From Oscillospiraceae bacterium (lineage in GTDB: Bacteria; Bacillota; Clostridia; Oscillospirales; Ruminococcaceae), in assembly GCA_021199335.1 (NCBI GenBank), contig JAJQIG010000046.1, forward strand, positions 1 through 64,000: a stretch of DNA of 64,000 bases, read 5' to 3'. The notes under the pieces are model-generated. The model was given only the letters and a program-made list of their open reading frames with translations. It was not told where the DNA came from and searched no databases. Positions 15,872-26,668 of this stretch are shown piece by piece. Each line of letters begins with the position of its first letter. Position 1 is the stretch's first letter. A program made the translations under genes and the position numbers.

Positions 15872-17956
15872 ATGCCAAGAGATTGTTCACTTGAAGAAAC
15901 AAGAAATATTGGTATAATGGCCCACATTGATGCAGGTAAAACCACTACAACCGAGCGTATCCTTTTTTACACCGGTATTAACCATAAAATTGGTGAAACT
16001 CATGACGGTTCTGCTACAATGGACTGGATGGCGCAGGAGCAGGAAAGAGGTATCACAATTACCTCCGCCGCTACAACTGCACACTGGGCAGGTCATAGAA
16101 TCAATATTATCGATACCCCCGGTCACGTTGACTTTACAGTTGAGGTTGAGCGTTCACTTCGAGTTCTTGACGGTTCTGTAACGGTTCTTTGCGCAAAGGG
16201 CGGTGTTGAACCCCAGACTGAAACAGTTTGGAGACAGGCTAACAAGTACCAGGTTCCGAGAATGGTTTATGTCAATAAGATGGATATAATGGGCGCAAAT
16301 TTCTACCATGTTGTAGATATGATGCTCGACCGTCTTAAGTGTAACGCTGTTCCGATTCAGCTCCCTATCGGCGCTGAGGAAACCTTTAAGGGTATTGTTG
16401 ACTTGGTTGAAATGAAGGCTTATGTTTACTATGATGATCTCGGAAAGGATATCCGCGTTGAGGATATCCCCGCCGATATGGTTGACAAGGCCAATGAATA
16501 TCATGATAAGCTCCTTGAGGCTGTTGCTGAGCAGGATGATGAGATCATGAACAAATATTTCGAGGGTGAGGAAATCACTATCGAAGAAATCAAGAAGTGC
16601 ATTCGTAAGGCAACTATTGCCAATGAGATGGTTCCCGTAACCTGCGGTACATCTTATAAGAACAAGGGCGTTCAGAAGCTCCTTGATGCAATCGTTGACT
16701 ATATGCCTTCTCCTATCGATATTCCCCACATTAAGGGCGTTAACCCTGATACAGGCGCCGAAGAGGAAAGACCTTCTTCCGATGATGAGCCTTTTGCAGC
16801 TCTTGCATTCAAGATTGCAACAGACCCGTTTGTCGGTAAGCTCTGCTATTTCAGAGTTTACTCCGGTAAGGTTGATGCAGGCGCTACCGTTCTTAATGCA
16901 ACAAAGGATTCAAGCGAAAGAATGGGACGTATTCTTCAGATGCATTCCAACCACAGAAAGGATATCGATACCTGTTATTCTGGCGATATCGCCGCTTGCG
17001 TTGGTCTGAAAAATACAACAACGGGTGATACGCTTTGCGACCCCAAAGCACCGATTATTCTTGAATCAATGGAATTCCCCGAGCCTGTTATCCAGCTCGC
17101 TATCGAGCCCAAGACAAAAGCAGGTCAGGAGAAAATGGGTATCGGTCTTTCAAAGCTTGCTGAAGAGGATCCTACCTTCAGAACATGGACAGATGAGGAA
17201 ACAGGTCAGACTATTATCGCAGGTATGGGTGAGCTTCACCTTGACATTATCGTTGACCGTCTTCTCAGAGAATTCAAGGTTGAGGCTAACGTAGGCGCTC
17301 CCCAGGTTGCTTATAAGGAAACAATTAAGAAGCTTGCCGATGTCGATCATAAGTATGCTCGTCAGTCCGGTGGTAAGGGTCAGTACGGCCACGTTAAGAT
17401 TAAGGTTGAGCCGAACGAATCCGGTAAGGGCTATGAGTTTGTTAATGCCGTTGTCGGCGGCGCAATTCCTAAGGAATATATTCCAGCCGTTGATAAGGGT
17501 ATCCAGGGCGCTATGAAGGCAGGCGTTCTCGCCGGCTATCAGGTAGTAGACGTAAAGGTTACGCTTTATGATGGTTCTTATCATGAGGTTGACTCATCCG
17601 AAATGGCGTTCTCTATCGCAGGCTCTATGGCATTCAAGGAAGCTATGAAGAAGGCTGACGCTTGCATTCTTGAACCTATTATGAAGGTATCCGCAATTGT
17701 TCCCGAGGACTTTATGGGAACGGTTATCGGCGACCTTAACTCCCGCCGCGGACAGATTCTCGGTCAGGAGATTAATAACGGAATTGCTCAGGTTGACGCT
17801 CTTGTTCCGCTTTCTGAAATGTTCGGTTATTCAAACGACCTGCGTTCAAAGACACAGGGTCGTGGTCAGTATACAATGGAACCCCACAGCTATATCGAGG
17901 TTCCGAGATCCATCGCTGAGAAGATTATGTCTTCCAGAAATAAGGGCGAGGATTAA
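15872..17956 (+). CDS. fusA: elongation factor G
   Basis: 694 residues from ATG 15872. The upstream ATG at 15857 overlaps the GGAGG ribosome site, so I reject it. The GTPase domain has [15 protein letters not shown] (G1), [11 protein letters not shown] (G2), DTPGHVDF (G3) and NKMD (G4). The remaining domains carry canonical EF-G blocks ([54 protein letters not shown]). It drives translocation on the ribosome. It lies in the str operon after rpsG. Confidence 0.99.
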   Translation: MPRDCSLEETRNIGIMAHIDAGKTTTTERILFYTGINHKIGETHDGSATMDWMAQEQERGITITSAATTAHWAGHRINIIDTPGHVDFTVEVERSLRVLDGSVTVLCAKGGVEPQTETVWRQANKYQVPRMVYVNKMDIMGANFYHVVDMMLDRLKCNAVPIQLPIGAEETFKGIVDLVEMKAYVYYDDLGKDIRVEDIPADMVDKANEYHDKLLEAVAEQDDEIMNKYFEGEEITIEEIKKCIRKATIANEMVPVTCGTSYKNKGVQKLLDAIVDYMPSPIDIPHIKGVNPDTGAEEERPSSDDEPFAALAFKIATDPFVGKLCYFRVYSGKVDAGATVLNATKDSSERMGRILQMHSNHRKDIDTCYSGDIAACVGLKNTTTGDTLCDPKAPIILESMEFPEPVIQLAIEPKTKAGQEKMGIGLSKLAEEDPTFRTWTDEETGQTIIAGMGELHLDIIVDRLLREFKVEANVGAPQVAYKETIKKLADVDHKYARQSGGKGQYGHVKIKVEPNESGKGYEFVNAVVGGAIPKEYIPAVDKGIQGAMKAGVLAGYQVVDVKVTLYDGSYHEVDSSEMAFSIAGSMAFKEAMKKADACILEPIMKVSAIVPEDFMGTVIGDLNSRRGQILGQEINNGIAQVDALVPLSEMFGYSNDLRSKTQGRGQYTMEPHSYIEVPRSIAEKIMSSRNKGED

Positions 17957-17980
17957 TTTTTATAAAATTTCTGAAAATAC

Positions 17981-18009
17981 TTGCAATTTCAGAGAAAATC
18001 TGATAATAT
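17981..18009 (+). promoter_or_regulatory. probable tuf promoter
   Basis: TTGCAA (17981-17986), 17 bases, TAATAT (18004-18009), in the 98-base gap between fusA and tuf. It would give tuf expression independent of the str operon. Confidence 0.65.
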
Positions 18010-18054
18010 AAGTATATCAGTTCAATTTCTATTTATTATAAGGAGGAAATTCCA

Positions 18055-19254
<1,200 letters not shown>

Positions 19255-19276
19255 TTAAAGCCAAATAGGCTGTTAA

Positions 19277-19321
19277 AAAGCCGACTGACTCGTTTTTGGC
19301 GGGTTGGTCGGCTTTTGTTGT
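19277..19321 (+). terminator. rho-independent terminator after tuf
   Basis: A 16-bp stem AAAGCCGACTGACTCG / CGGGTTGGTCGGCTTT with some G-T pairs, followed by TTTTGTTGT. Confidence 0.9.
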
Positions 19322-19354
19322 CTGTATTTAATCATGGTTTAGCTTTAATAAAAT

Positions 19355-19393
19355 GAATAAAAAAAACGCTGTAATCAAAGTAATTACAGCGTT
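19355..19393 (-). terminator. terminator of the ferredoxin gene
   Basis: On the minus strand, an 11-bp stem AACGCTGTAAT / ATTACAGCGTT with a 7-base loop is followed by TTTTTTATTC. Confidence 0.88.
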
Positions 19394-19413
19394 CATTTGG
19401 CTTTGCTATGTAA

Positions 19414-19584
19414 TTATTCAGCGGAAGGAGCACCAACGGGGCAGACAGATGCACAAGAACCGCAGTCAATACAAGCGTTAGCATCAATAACGTACTTGCC
19501 GTCACCTTCGGAAATTGCGCTTACAGGACAACCGTCTGCGCAAGCGCCGCACATAATGCATTCATCGGAAATTTTGTATGCCAT
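19414..19584 (-). CDS. 2[4Fe-4S] ferredoxin
   Basis: 56 residues from the start at 19584. The ORF track extends upstream with an implausible hydrophobic leader, whereas GGAGGTGCTTTATT precedes this ATG. Two full cluster motifs, CIMCGACADGCP and CIDCGSCASVCP, mark a clostridial two-cluster ferredoxin, the soluble electron carrier for hydrogenases and oxidoreductases. It is monocistronic with its own promoter and terminator. Confidence 0.97.
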   Translation of the reverse strand: MAYKISDECIMCGACADGCPVSAISEGDGKYVIDANACIDCGSCASVCPVGAPSAE

Positions 19585-19636
19585 AATAAAGCACCTCCAT
19601 AAAAAATAAACAATAAGGGATATTCCCTTGTTCGTT

Positions 19637-19665
19637 ATTCTATCACATTTTAATATAAAATGCAA
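19637..19665 (-). promoter_or_regulatory. ferredoxin promoter
   Basis: Minus strand TTGCAT (19665-19660), 17 bases, TAGAAT (19642-19637). Confidence 0.75.
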
Positions 19666-19713
19666 TATGTAAATTGTAATTTTTATAAAATAAAAAATAT
19701 TTACAATAAACAC

Positions 19714-19742
19714 TTGCAATTCTTGGCGAAATACAGTACAAT
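19714..19742 (+). promoter_or_regulatory. purine operon promoter with flanking direct repeat
   Basis: TTGCAA (19714-19719), 17 bases, TACAAT (19737-19742). The heptamer TGGCGAA occurs in the spacer (19724-19730) and again just after the expected start site (19751-19757). This spacing suggests a possible operator. It is not the inverted PurR box known from Bacillus. Confidence 0.75.
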
Positions 19743-19806
19743 GGTATATATGGCGAACAAAAGTAAGTAAATTTTATTTTGCGTTTCGGTAAGGGAGGTA
19801 AAATTT

Positions 19807-19908
19807 GTGTTTGGTAGTCTTAAATTCGTGTATAGCTGCGGCTGCTCACATATTTTTACTCTCGAAGTGCATAATAAAGGTGTAAGTGTAGGTAAATTAA
19901 GACTGTGA
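19807..19908 (+). CDS. possible leader peptide upstream of purE
   Basis: A 33-residue ORF from GTG 19807 with GGGAGG 8 bases upstream. It begins MFGSLKFVYSCGCSHIF. Its TGA stop (19906-19908) lies inside the 5' arm of the terminator in front of purE, so a translating ribosome would interfere with termination. It may instead be a chance ORF across an aptamer-like RNA. Translation is unproven. Confidence 0.4.
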   Translation: MFGSLKFVYSCGCSHIFTLEVHNKGVSVGKLRL

Positions 19909-19927
19909 AAATCTTCACAGTTTTTTT
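19816..19927 (+). promoter_or_regulatory. purE leader: antiterminator/terminator pair
   Basis: Stem ACTGTGAA / TTCACAGT with loop AATC and a T run (19902-19927) is a rho-independent terminator 32 bases before purE. AGTCTTAA (19816-19823) is perfectly complementary to TTAAGACT (19897-19904), which overlaps the terminator 5' arm by three bases. The 89 bases enclosed contain a GTG...AGC-tgcg-GCT...CAC hairpin. This is the layout of a riboswitch or attenuator. I do not recognise the purine, ZTP, PRPP or THF aptamers in it. Confidence 0.65.
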
Positions 19928-19958
19928 GTTTTTACTTAATTTATTTGGGAGGTAAATA

Positions 19959-20456
19959 ATGTCTAAAAAAGTTGCTGTTATTATGGGCAGCGACAGTGAT
20001 TTTCCTGTTGTAAAGGACGCTGTTGCCGAGTTAAAAAGCTATGGTGTGCCATATGAGGCACATATAATGTCCGCCCACAGAACTCCCGAGCTTGCTTGCG
20101 AATTTGCTTCAAAGGCAAAGGAGAACGGCTTTGGTGTAATCATCTGCGCGGCCGGTATGGCTGCACACCTTGCGGGCGTTATTGCGGGTCATACTACCCT
20201 GCCTGTAATCGGGATTCCGATGAAATCTTCCTTTGATGGCTTGGACGCTCTCCTTGCAACGGTACAGATGCCCTCGGGAATTCCTGTTGCCACGGTCGCT
20301 GTTAACGGCGCAAAGAACGCCGCAATTCTTGCAATTCAAATGCTTGCGCTCTCCGATGAAAGCCTTTCCGAAAAGCTGTCGGAATCCAAGCAGAAAATGA
20401 TTGATGGGGTTAAAGCTAAGGAAGACAAGCTTCAAAAAATGTTAGAGGAATTGTAA
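19959..20456 (+). CDS. purE: N5-carboxyaminoimidazole ribonucleotide mutase
   Basis: 165 residues, class I PurE size. It has MGSDSD (9-14), SAHRTP (38-43) and the glycine-rich loop [16 protein letters not shown]. It converts N5-CAIR to CAIR in purine synthesis. It is the first structural gene of the purine operon, after a regulated leader. purK is not in this window. Confidence 0.97.
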   Translation: MSKKVAVIMGSDSDFPVVKDAVAELKSYGVPYEAHIMSAHRTPELACEFASKAKENGFGVIICAAGMAAHLAGVIAGHTTLPVIGIPMKSSFDGLDALLATVQMPSGIPVATVAVNGAKNAAILAIQMLALSDESLSEKLSESKQKMIDGVKAKEDKLQKMLEEL

Positions 20457-20552
20457 TCGCTTTCCGCAAAATCAGTCGGAGCGCCGCAGTAAAATTGTGG
20501 CTTGTTTATATTTTGTATTAATTATGTAAATTTTTGTTTGGAGGAATTATAA

Positions 20553-21269
20553 ATGGAAAACATTGAAAAAAAAGGTCAGCTCTATGAGGGTAAAGCTAAG
20601 AAGGTTTACGCTACAAATGACCCGGACCTTGTTATTGTGGATTATAAGGACGACGCAACTGCTTTCAATGGTGAAAAGAAAGGCACTATTAGGGGCAAGG
20701 GCGTTGTTAACAATAAAATGTCCAACTATATGTTTAAGCAGCTTGAAGAAGTCGGCGTCCCAACCCACCTTGTAGAGGAAATCAGCGACCGTGAAACTGT
20801 CGTTAAAAGGGTTGAGATTGTTCCGCTTGAGGTTATTGTGAGAAACGTTGCGGCAGGAAGCTTCTCAAAGAAGCTCGGAATTGAGGAGGGTACTCCCCTT
20901 AAGCAGCCTACCCTTGAATTCAGCTATAAAAACGACGAGCTGGGCGATCCGTTCATCAATGATTATTACGCTCTCGGTCTTGGCCTTGCTACAAAGGAGG
21001 AGATTGCCGATATTACCAAGTATGCCTTTAAGGTAAATGAGTTTATGCTTGACTTCTTTAAGAAGCTTAATATCGACCTTATCGACTTCAAAATCGAGTT
21101 TGGAAGATTCCATGGACAGATTTTGCTCGCCGATGAAATTTCCCCCGATACCTGTCGTTTCTGGGACAGCACAACCCACGAAAAGCTTGATAAGGACCGC
21201 TTCCGCAGAGATATGGGCGGAGTTGAGGAAGCTTATCAGGAAATGATGAAGCGTATTTTCGGTGAATAA
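20553..21269 (+). CDS. purC: SAICAR synthase
   Basis: 238 residues, the bacterial length. It begins [16 protein letters not shown] and has [14 protein letters not shown], the substrate loop IDFKIEFGR and [14 protein letters not shown]. It condenses CAIR with aspartate using ATP. GGAGG is 10 bases upstream. It ends 3 bases before the purF-like gene. Confidence 0.97.
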   Translation: MENIEKKGQLYEGKAKKVYATNDPDLVIVDYKDDATAFNGEKKGTIRGKGVVNNKMSNYMFKQLEEVGVPTHLVEEISDRETVVKRVEIVPLEVIVRNVAAGSFSKKLGIEEGTPLKQPTLEFSYKNDELGDPFINDYYALGLGLATKEEIADITKYAFKVNEFMLDFFKKLNIDLIDFKIEFGRFHGQILLADEISPDTCRFWDSTTHEKLDKDRFRRDMGGVEEAYQEMMKRIFGE

Positions 21270-21272
21270 TCT

Positions 21273-22694
21273 ATGGGCGGCTTTTTTGGGGCAGCATCCC
21301 ATAATGACTGCATAAGCGATGTGTTTTTCGGAACGGATTATCATTCCCACCTCGGCACAAGAAGGGGAGGCATGACCGCCTATTCCGAAGAGCTTGGATT
21401 TCAAAGAAATATCCACCGAATCGAAAATTCCCCTTTCAGAACCAAATTTGAGGACGATGTAGTAAATATGAGGGGGAAGCTCTGTATCGGCTGCATAAGC
21501 GACAGCGACCCCCAGCCAATCCTTGTCCGTTCAAAGCTCGGGCTTTATGCTGTTTGTACCGTTGGAATAATAAACAATGCCGAGCAGCTTCAGGACGAGC
21601 TTCTTGACAGCTGCGGCGAGAGTTTTGAGGCTATGAGCAGCGGAAATGTTAATTCCAGCTCCATTGTCGGCGCACTTATTGCGCAAAAAACATCCTTCGC
21701 CGAGGGAATAAAGTATGCCCAAAGTAAAATAGACGGCACTGTATCGCTCCTTATCCTTACAAAGGATTGCATTATTGCCGCAAGAGATAAAAAGGGCAGG
21801 CTTCCGATTATTGTCGGAAAGCGTGATGACGGCTTCTGCCTGTCATTTGAATCATTTGCTTTCCAAAAATTGGGCTATGAAACCTACCGTGAGCTTTTCC
21901 CCGGGGAAATTGTGAGGGTCACCGCCGATGAGTGCGAGGTTCTTGACAAGGGCGGGGATGATATGAGTATCTGCTCGTTTCTTTGGACATATTACGGCTA
22001 CCCCAATTCGGTGTACGAGGGCGTAACCGTTGAAACAATGCGCACACGCAATGGTGAAATTATGGCGGAAGCGGATATAAAAAGCGGAAATCTTCCCGAT
22101 GTGGATTACGTCTGCGGAGTCCCCGATTCGGGAATCCCACACGCAATTGGCTACGCAAACAGAAGCGGAATCCCATTCGCAAGACCCTTTATAAAGTATA
22201 CCCCCACATGGCCGAGAAGCTTTATGCCGCAGAATCAGTCCATGCGAAACCAGGTCGCTAAAATGAAGCTGATTCCCGTTCATGAGCTTATAGAGGGCAA
22301 AAAGCTGCTGTTTGTTGACGATAGTATTGTAAGAGGTACACAGCTTAGGGAAACCGTTGAATTTCTTTACGCAAACGGTGCGAAGGAGGTTCATATGCGT
22401 TCTGCGTGTCCCCCTATAATGTATGGATGCAAATATCTTAACTTTTCAAGAAGCACCTCGGAGCTTGAGCTTATCGCAAGAAAAATTATCGATGAGTTTG
22501 AGGGTAAAGAGGGCGTAAAATATATTGAGGAATACAGCGACACAAATACCGAAAGAGGAAAAAGGCTTCGCGCCGAAATTTGCTCCCGGCTTAAGCTGAC
22601 ATCTCTTGAATTTCAGTCACTTGAGGGAACGACAAAAGCTATCGGGCTGCCGCAGTGTAAGCTGTGCAGCTATTGCTGGAACGGAAAGGGATGA
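21273..22694 (+). CDS. PurF-like paralog with degenerate glutaminase domain
   Basis: 473 residues, full-length relative to PurF and directly upstream of the true purF. The phosphoribosyltransferase half is intact (PRPP loop FVDDSIVRGTQ). Cysteines equivalent to the Fe-S ligands remain (RSACPP and the C-terminal CKLCSYC). The N-terminal glutaminase half is altered. The expected start motif CGVFG, whose Cys is the nucleophile, reads GGFFGAAS. The HNGN block reads TVGIINN, and the HVRYST block is lost. The protein probably cannot release ammonia from glutamine. It may use free ammonia, regulate PurF or bind it. Function unproven. Confidence 0.85.
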   Translation: MGGFFGAASHNDCISDVFFGTDYHSHLGTRRGGMTAYSEELGFQRNIHRIENSPFRTKFEDDVVNMRGKLCIGCISDSDPQPILVRSKLGLYAVCTVGIINNAEQLQDELLDSCGESFEAMSSGNVNSSSIVGALIAQKTSFAEGIKYAQSKIDGTVSLLILTKDCIIAARDKKGRLPIIVGKRDDGFCLSFESFAFQKLGYETYRELFPGEIVRVTADECEVLDKGGDDMSICSFLWTYYGYPNSVYEGVTVETMRTRNGEIMAEADIKSGNLPDVDYVCGVPDSGIPHAIGYANRSGIPFARPFIKYTPTWPRSFMPQNQSMRNQVAKMKLIPVHELIEGKKLLFVDDSIVRGTQLRETVEFLYANGAKEVHMRSACPPIMYGCKYLNFSRSTSELELIARKIIDEFEGKEGVKYIEEYSDTNTERGKRLRAEICSRLKLTSLEFQSLEGTTKAIGLPQCKLCSYCWNGKG

Positions 22695-22700
22695 CTTTGA

Positions 22701-24131
22701 ATGTTTGGTAATGTTCATGAGGAGTGCGGAGTGTTTGCAATTTACGGCAGCAAATCCTCCAATGTGGCAGTGCAAACCTACCTCGGTTTGTATGCCCTCC
22801 AGCACAGGGGCCAGGAGTCCTGTGGAATAGTTGTAAACGACGATGGCGTTTTCAGCTATCGCAGGGATTTGGGCTTGGTGCATGAGGTTTTCAATAAGGA
22901 TACCTTAGCGGCTCTCGGCGATGGAAATATTGCCGTGGGTCATGTCAGATATTCAACAACGGGAAACTCAAACCGCAGCAATGCACAGCCGCTTGTTGTC
23001 CGTCATGTGAAAGGCCCAATGGCTATCGCTCATAACGGAAATCTTGTTAACGCAAGGGAGCTGCGTGAGGAATATGAGCTCAAGGGTGCGATTTTTCATA
23101 CAACAAACGATACGGAGGTCATTTCCTACGTTATAACGGAGCAGCGCCTTGTAAGCCCATCAATAGAGGATGCGGTTTTGAACGCTATGTCCAAAATAAA
23201 GGGCGCTTATTCAATTGTTGTAATGTCCCCCAAAAAGCTTATTGCCGCAAGAGATCCTGTTGGATTTAGACCGCTTAGCCTTGGCAAGCTGGACGACGGA
23301 TCATATATAATTTCCTCCGAGACCTGCGCCTTTGACAGCATTGGGGCGGAGTTTGTCCGTGATATTGAACCGGGCGAGCTTATTGTTATCGATGAAAACG
23401 GCGTGCGTTCCGACAGAAGGCACTGCGGAGAGCATGAGCATAAAATGTGCGTGTTTGAATATGTGTATTTTGCCCGCCCCGATTCGGTTATCGAGGGCGT
23501 GAGCGTACATAACGCAAGGCTTAAAGCGGGTGAATTCCTCTGGAAGGAGCATCCCGTTGATGCGGATGTTGTTGTGGGAGTCCCCGACAGCGGCCTTGAT
23601 GCAGCTTTGGGATTTTCCCGTGCAAGCGGTATCCCTTACGGAGTGGGATTTATCAAAAACAGATATATCGGAAGAACCTTTATCCAGCCAAGCCAAGCTG
23701 AAAGGACAAACTCCGTTAAGATTAAGTTGAATGCCATTTCAAGCACCGTAAAGGATAAAAAAGTCGTTATGATTGATGACAGCATGGTAAGAGGCACAAC
23801 CTCGGGCAGAGTTGTAAAGCTCCTCAGAGATGCGGGAGCTAAAGAGGTTCATGTAAGATTTGCCTGCCCCCAGTTTATTGCGCCGTGCTTCTTCGGAACG
23901 GATATAGACAGCAAAGAAAATCTTATTGCCTGCAAAATGACCCTTCCCGAAATATGCGAACATATCGGGGCGGACAGCCTTGGTTTCCTTTCGGTTGAGA
24001 ATGTGCAGAAGCTGGCTGAAAATCCACATTGCGGATTTTGCGTTGGCTGCTTTACCGAGGAATATCCTATTCCTGTTCCTAAGGAAATGCCCAAGGATAA
24101 GTTTGAATTTAAAATCGGAGGCAAAAAGTAA
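22701..24131 (+). CDS. purF: amidophosphoribosyltransferase
   Basis: 476 residues. Propeptide MFGNVHEE precedes the catalytic Cys9 (CGVFAIYG). The glutaminase blocks LQHRGQES, GHVRYSTTG and AHNGNLVNA are all present. The PRPP loop is MIDDSMVRGTT. Cysteines for a 4Fe-4S cluster, as in Bacillus subtilis PurF, are retained (FACPQF, HCGFCVGC). It makes phosphoribosylamine from PRPP and glutamine, the committed purine step. It starts 6 bases after the paralog. Confidence 0.97.
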   Translation: MFGNVHEECGVFAIYGSKSSNVAVQTYLGLYALQHRGQESCGIVVNDDGVFSYRRDLGLVHEVFNKDTLAALGDGNIAVGHVRYSTTGNSNRSNAQPLVVRHVKGPMAIAHNGNLVNARELREEYELKGAIFHTTNDTEVISYVITEQRLVSPSIEDAVLNAMSKIKGAYSIVVMSPKKLIAARDPVGFRPLSLGKLDDGSYIISSETCAFDSIGAEFVRDIEPGELIVIDENGVRSDRRHCGEHEHKMCVFEYVYFARPDSVIEGVSVHNARLKAGEFLWKEHPVDADVVVGVPDSGLDAALGFSRASGIPYGVGFIKNRYIGRTFIQPSQAERTNSVKIKLNAISSTVKDKKVVMIDDSMVRGTTSGRVVKLLRDAGAKEVHVRFACPQFIAPCFFGTDIDSKENLIACKMTLPEICEHIGADSLGFLSVENVQKLAENPHCGFCVGCFTEEYPIPVPKEMPKDKFEFKIGGKK

Positions 24132-24164
24132 AATAAAACCCCATTTAAGAAAGGTTTGAATAAC

Positions 24165-25199
24165 ATGAAAAGTTTTTCTGAAAGCTATAAGGAAGCAGGC
24201 GTTGACGTAACTGCAGGCTATAAGGCGGTTGAGCTTATGAAGGCTCATGTCTCAAAGACTGTAACGAGCGGAGTTCTTTCGGGAATCGGCGGTTTCGGCG
24301 GCCTTTTTGAGCTTGATATGACGGGTATAAATAAGCCTGTCCTCGTTTCGGGTACAGATGGCGTCGGCACGAAGCTTAAAATCGCTTTCCTTATGGATAA
24401 GCATAATACAGTTGGCATTGACTGCGTTGCAATGTGCGTTAACGATATCATCTGCTGCGGAGCGAAGCCGCAGTTTTTCCTTGATTATATTGCGGTTGGA
24501 AAGAATTATCCCGAAAAGGTAGCCGATATTGTGTCGGGCGTTGCGGAGGGCTGCGTTCAGTCGGGCGCTGCGCTTATCGGAGGAGAAACTGCCGAAATGC
24601 CCGGCTTTTACCCCGAGGATGAGTATGACCTTGCAGGATTTGCGGTAGGCGTTGTCGATAAGGACAAGATTCTCAAGCCGGATTCCCAAAAAGCGGGGGA
24701 TATTATGATCGGAATTAAGTCGAGCGGAGTTCATTCCAACGGCTTCTCCCTCGTAAGAAAGGTTTTTAACGTAAGCGAACAAAACCTTGCAAGGCATTAC
24801 AGCGATTTGGGAACAACCCTCGGCGAATGTCTGCTTACGCCCACAAAAATCTATGTTAAGGCAGTTATGAGCCTGATTGATGCCGTGTCCGTGAAGTCGA
24901 TAAGCCATATTACGGGCGGCGGATTTTATGAGAACATACCACGTTCCCTTCCAAAGGGAATTTCCGTTAAAATCGAACGCAGCGCGGTTCAGGTTCTTCC
25001 TATTTTCGAGCTTATCGCATCGGTCGGAAAAATTCCCGAGCGAGATATGTTTAATACATTCAATATGGGTGTGGGAATGACTGTTGTGGTTGACAAAAAT
25101 GATGCCGACAAAGCTATAGCCGCAATTAATGCGGCAGGCGAGGAGGCTTACGTTCTCGGTGAGCTTGTTGAAAGCGATGAGGGCGTGATTATTTCTTAA
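24165..25199 (+). CDS. purM: phosphoribosylformylglycinamidine cyclo-ligase (AIR synthase)
   Basis: 344 residues from ATG 24165 ([14 protein letters not shown]). The TTG at 24156 in the ORF track overlaps the AAAGG site. Motifs are [43 protein letters not shown] and [11 protein letters not shown]. It closes the imidazole ring using ATP. Confidence 0.97.
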   Translation: MKSFSESYKEAGVDVTAGYKAVELMKAHVSKTVTSGVLSGIGGFGGLFELDMTGINKPVLVSGTDGVGTKLKIAFLMDKHNTVGIDCVAMCVNDIICCGAKPQFFLDYIAVGKNYPEKVADIVSGVAEGCVQSGAALIGGETAEMPGFYPEDEYDLAGFAVGVVDKDKILKPDSQKAGDIMIGIKSSGVHSNGFSLVRKVFNVSEQNLARHYSDLGTTLGECLLTPTKIYVKAVMSLIDAVSVKSISHITGGGFYENIPRSLPKGISVKIERSAVQVLPIFELIASVGKIPERDMFNTFNMGVGMTVVVDKNDADKAIAAINAAGEEAYVLGELVESDEGVIIS

Positions 25200-25206
25200 A
25201 GTAACG

Positions 25207-25251
25207 GCCGTCGGGGCTGTCCGAAGCCGAATATCGGGCAGCCTCGGCGGT
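25207..25251 (+). other. strong purM-purN intercistronic hairpin
   Basis: GCCGTCGGGGCTGTCCG can pair with CGGGCAGCCTCGGCGGT, a 17-base stem with three G-T pairs, an open outer pair and a 10-base loop. There is no T run, so termination is unlikely. It may stabilise the upstream mRNA or tune the relative levels of the two genes. Confidence 0.6.
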
Positions 25252-25276
25252 TGCATTGTTTCGGGGAGGAATGCTT

Positions 25277-25903
25277 ATGAAGAATATAGCCGTGCTGGTT
25301 TCGGGCGGCGGAACAAATCTGCAGGCTCTTATCGATGCCGAAAAAAGAGGAGAGATAGAGAACGGCAAAATAAGCTGTGTTATTTCCTCAAAGGAGGGAG
25401 CGTATGCCCTTCAAAGAGCTGCCGAAAACGGGATAAAGGGGATAACCCTGCCAAGGAAAAATTATTCCGACAGCATAGAATACAGTAAGGCCTTGCTTGA
25501 GATATTCAAGGAAGAAAATGCCGATGTTATCGTCTATGCGGGCTTTATGACAATTCTTGATGAATGTGTCTGCAAGGCATATCCATACAAAATGGTGAAT
25601 GTCCATCCTGCGCTCATTCCATCGTTTTGCGGAAAGGGCTATTACGGTTTAAGGGTTCATGAGGAAGCCCTTGCAAGGGGAGTAAAGGTAACGGGCGCAA
25701 CGGTCCATTTTGTTACGGAGGAATGTGACGGCGGCCCGATTATCCTGCAAAAAGCCGTGGAGGTTAAAAACGGAGATACGCCCGAGATTCTGCAAAGACG
25801 AGTTATGGAACAGGCTGAATGGAAAATACTTCCCAAGGCTGTTTCGTTGCTTTGCGCAGATAAAATAGAGATACGTGACGGAAGGGCGTATGTAAATGAA
25901 TGA
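25277..25903 (+). CDS. purN: phosphoribosylglycinamide formyltransferase
   Basis: 208 residues from ATG 25277, which is 7 bases after GGGGAGG. Earlier starts in the ORF track overlap that site. Catalytic N108 and H110 (NVHPALIP) and D151 (CDGGPII) are present, along with the N-terminal SGGGTNLQAL. It transfers formyl from 10-formyl-THF to GAR. The last 8 bases overlap the methyltransferase gene. Confidence 0.96.
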   Translation: MKNIAVLVSGGGTNLQALIDAEKRGEIENGKISCVISSKEGAYALQRAAENGIKGITLPRKNYSDSIEYSKALLEIFKEENADVIVYAGFMTILDECVCKAYPYKMVNVHPALIPSFCGKGYYGLRVHEEALARGVKVTGATVHFVTEECDGGPIILQKAVEVKNGDTPEILQRRVMEQAEWKILPKAVSLLCADKIEIRDGRAYVNE

Positions 25904-26627
25904 AGAATTATTTTCGGGTAAGGCGGATTTATATGATAAATACCGTCCGTCATATCCGAGTGAGCTTGCGGATTGGCTCTGCATAAAAACAAGGGCGCAG
26001 AGCGTTGCGGATATTGGCGCGGGAACGGGAAAATTTACGAAGTGCCTTTTGAATAAGCCATGGAAAATTACCGCTGTTGAGCCTAACAGAGATATGATTG
26101 TTAGACTGCAAAGAAATATCCCCGAGGTTAAGGCTGTTGAAGCGCCTGCGGAAAAAACGGGACTTCCTGACAGTTCAATTGACCTTGTAACAGCCGCAAC
26201 GGCTTTTCATTGGTTCGATGAAGAAAAATTCAAGGAGGAATGCAAACGCATTTTAACTCCCAACGGCAGAGTTGCGATAATTTTCAATGGCAAAATTGTT
26301 GACGATACGGTAAAGGCAAGGGACGAAATAAGCCGTATATACTGTGGTTATAAGGGCCATGCGGGTAAAAGTTCGCAAGAGGATGGAGATAGGTTCCTGC
26401 GGGAGGAATATTTCTCCGAGGTAGAATATGTGGAATTTGAACACAGCATTTCCCTTGACGAAGACGGTTTTGTTGGGAACACCCTTTCCCGTTCGTATGC
26501 CCTTAAGCCCGATGATGTCGGATATGAGGGTTATGTTTGGGAGCTGCGGGAGCTGTTCAAGAAGTGCAACGACTTTGGCTCGGTGGAGCTTAGGTTTAAG
26601 GCGACCTGCTATTTAGGCAGATTCTGA
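25896..26627 (+). CDS. class I SAM-dependent methyltransferase, unknown substrate
   Basis: 243 residues overlapping purN by 8 bases, so translationally coupled. SAM motif I is VADIGAGTGKFTKCL (about 38-51). The post-motif TAATAFHWFDEEKFKEECKRIL is typical of the UbiE/Methyltransf_11 superfamily. It has no recognised role in purine synthesis, and substrate and function are unknown. Its place between purN and purO suggests shared expression more than shared pathway. Confidence 0.85.
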   Translation: MNEELFSGKADLYDKYRPSYPSELADWLCIKTRAQSVADIGAGTGKFTKCLLNKPWKITAVEPNRDMIVRLQRNIPEVKAVEAPAEKTGLPDSSIDLVTAATAFHWFDEEKFKEECKRILTPNGRVAIIFNGKIVDDTVKARDEISRIYCGYKGHAGKSSQEDGDRFLREEYFSEVEYVEFEHSISLDEDGFVGNTLSRSYALKPDDVGYEGYVWELRELFKKCNDFGSVELRFKATCYLGRF

Positions 26628-26668
26628 ACGAGCCGATCTATTAAATAAAAATTGGAGGATTTTGACTT

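Noticed and set aside
19743-19958. Known purine, ZTP, PRPP, THF or T-box leader before purE
   Set aside because: I could not find the conserved cores of these classes by eye; a covariance search is needed to exclude distant variants.
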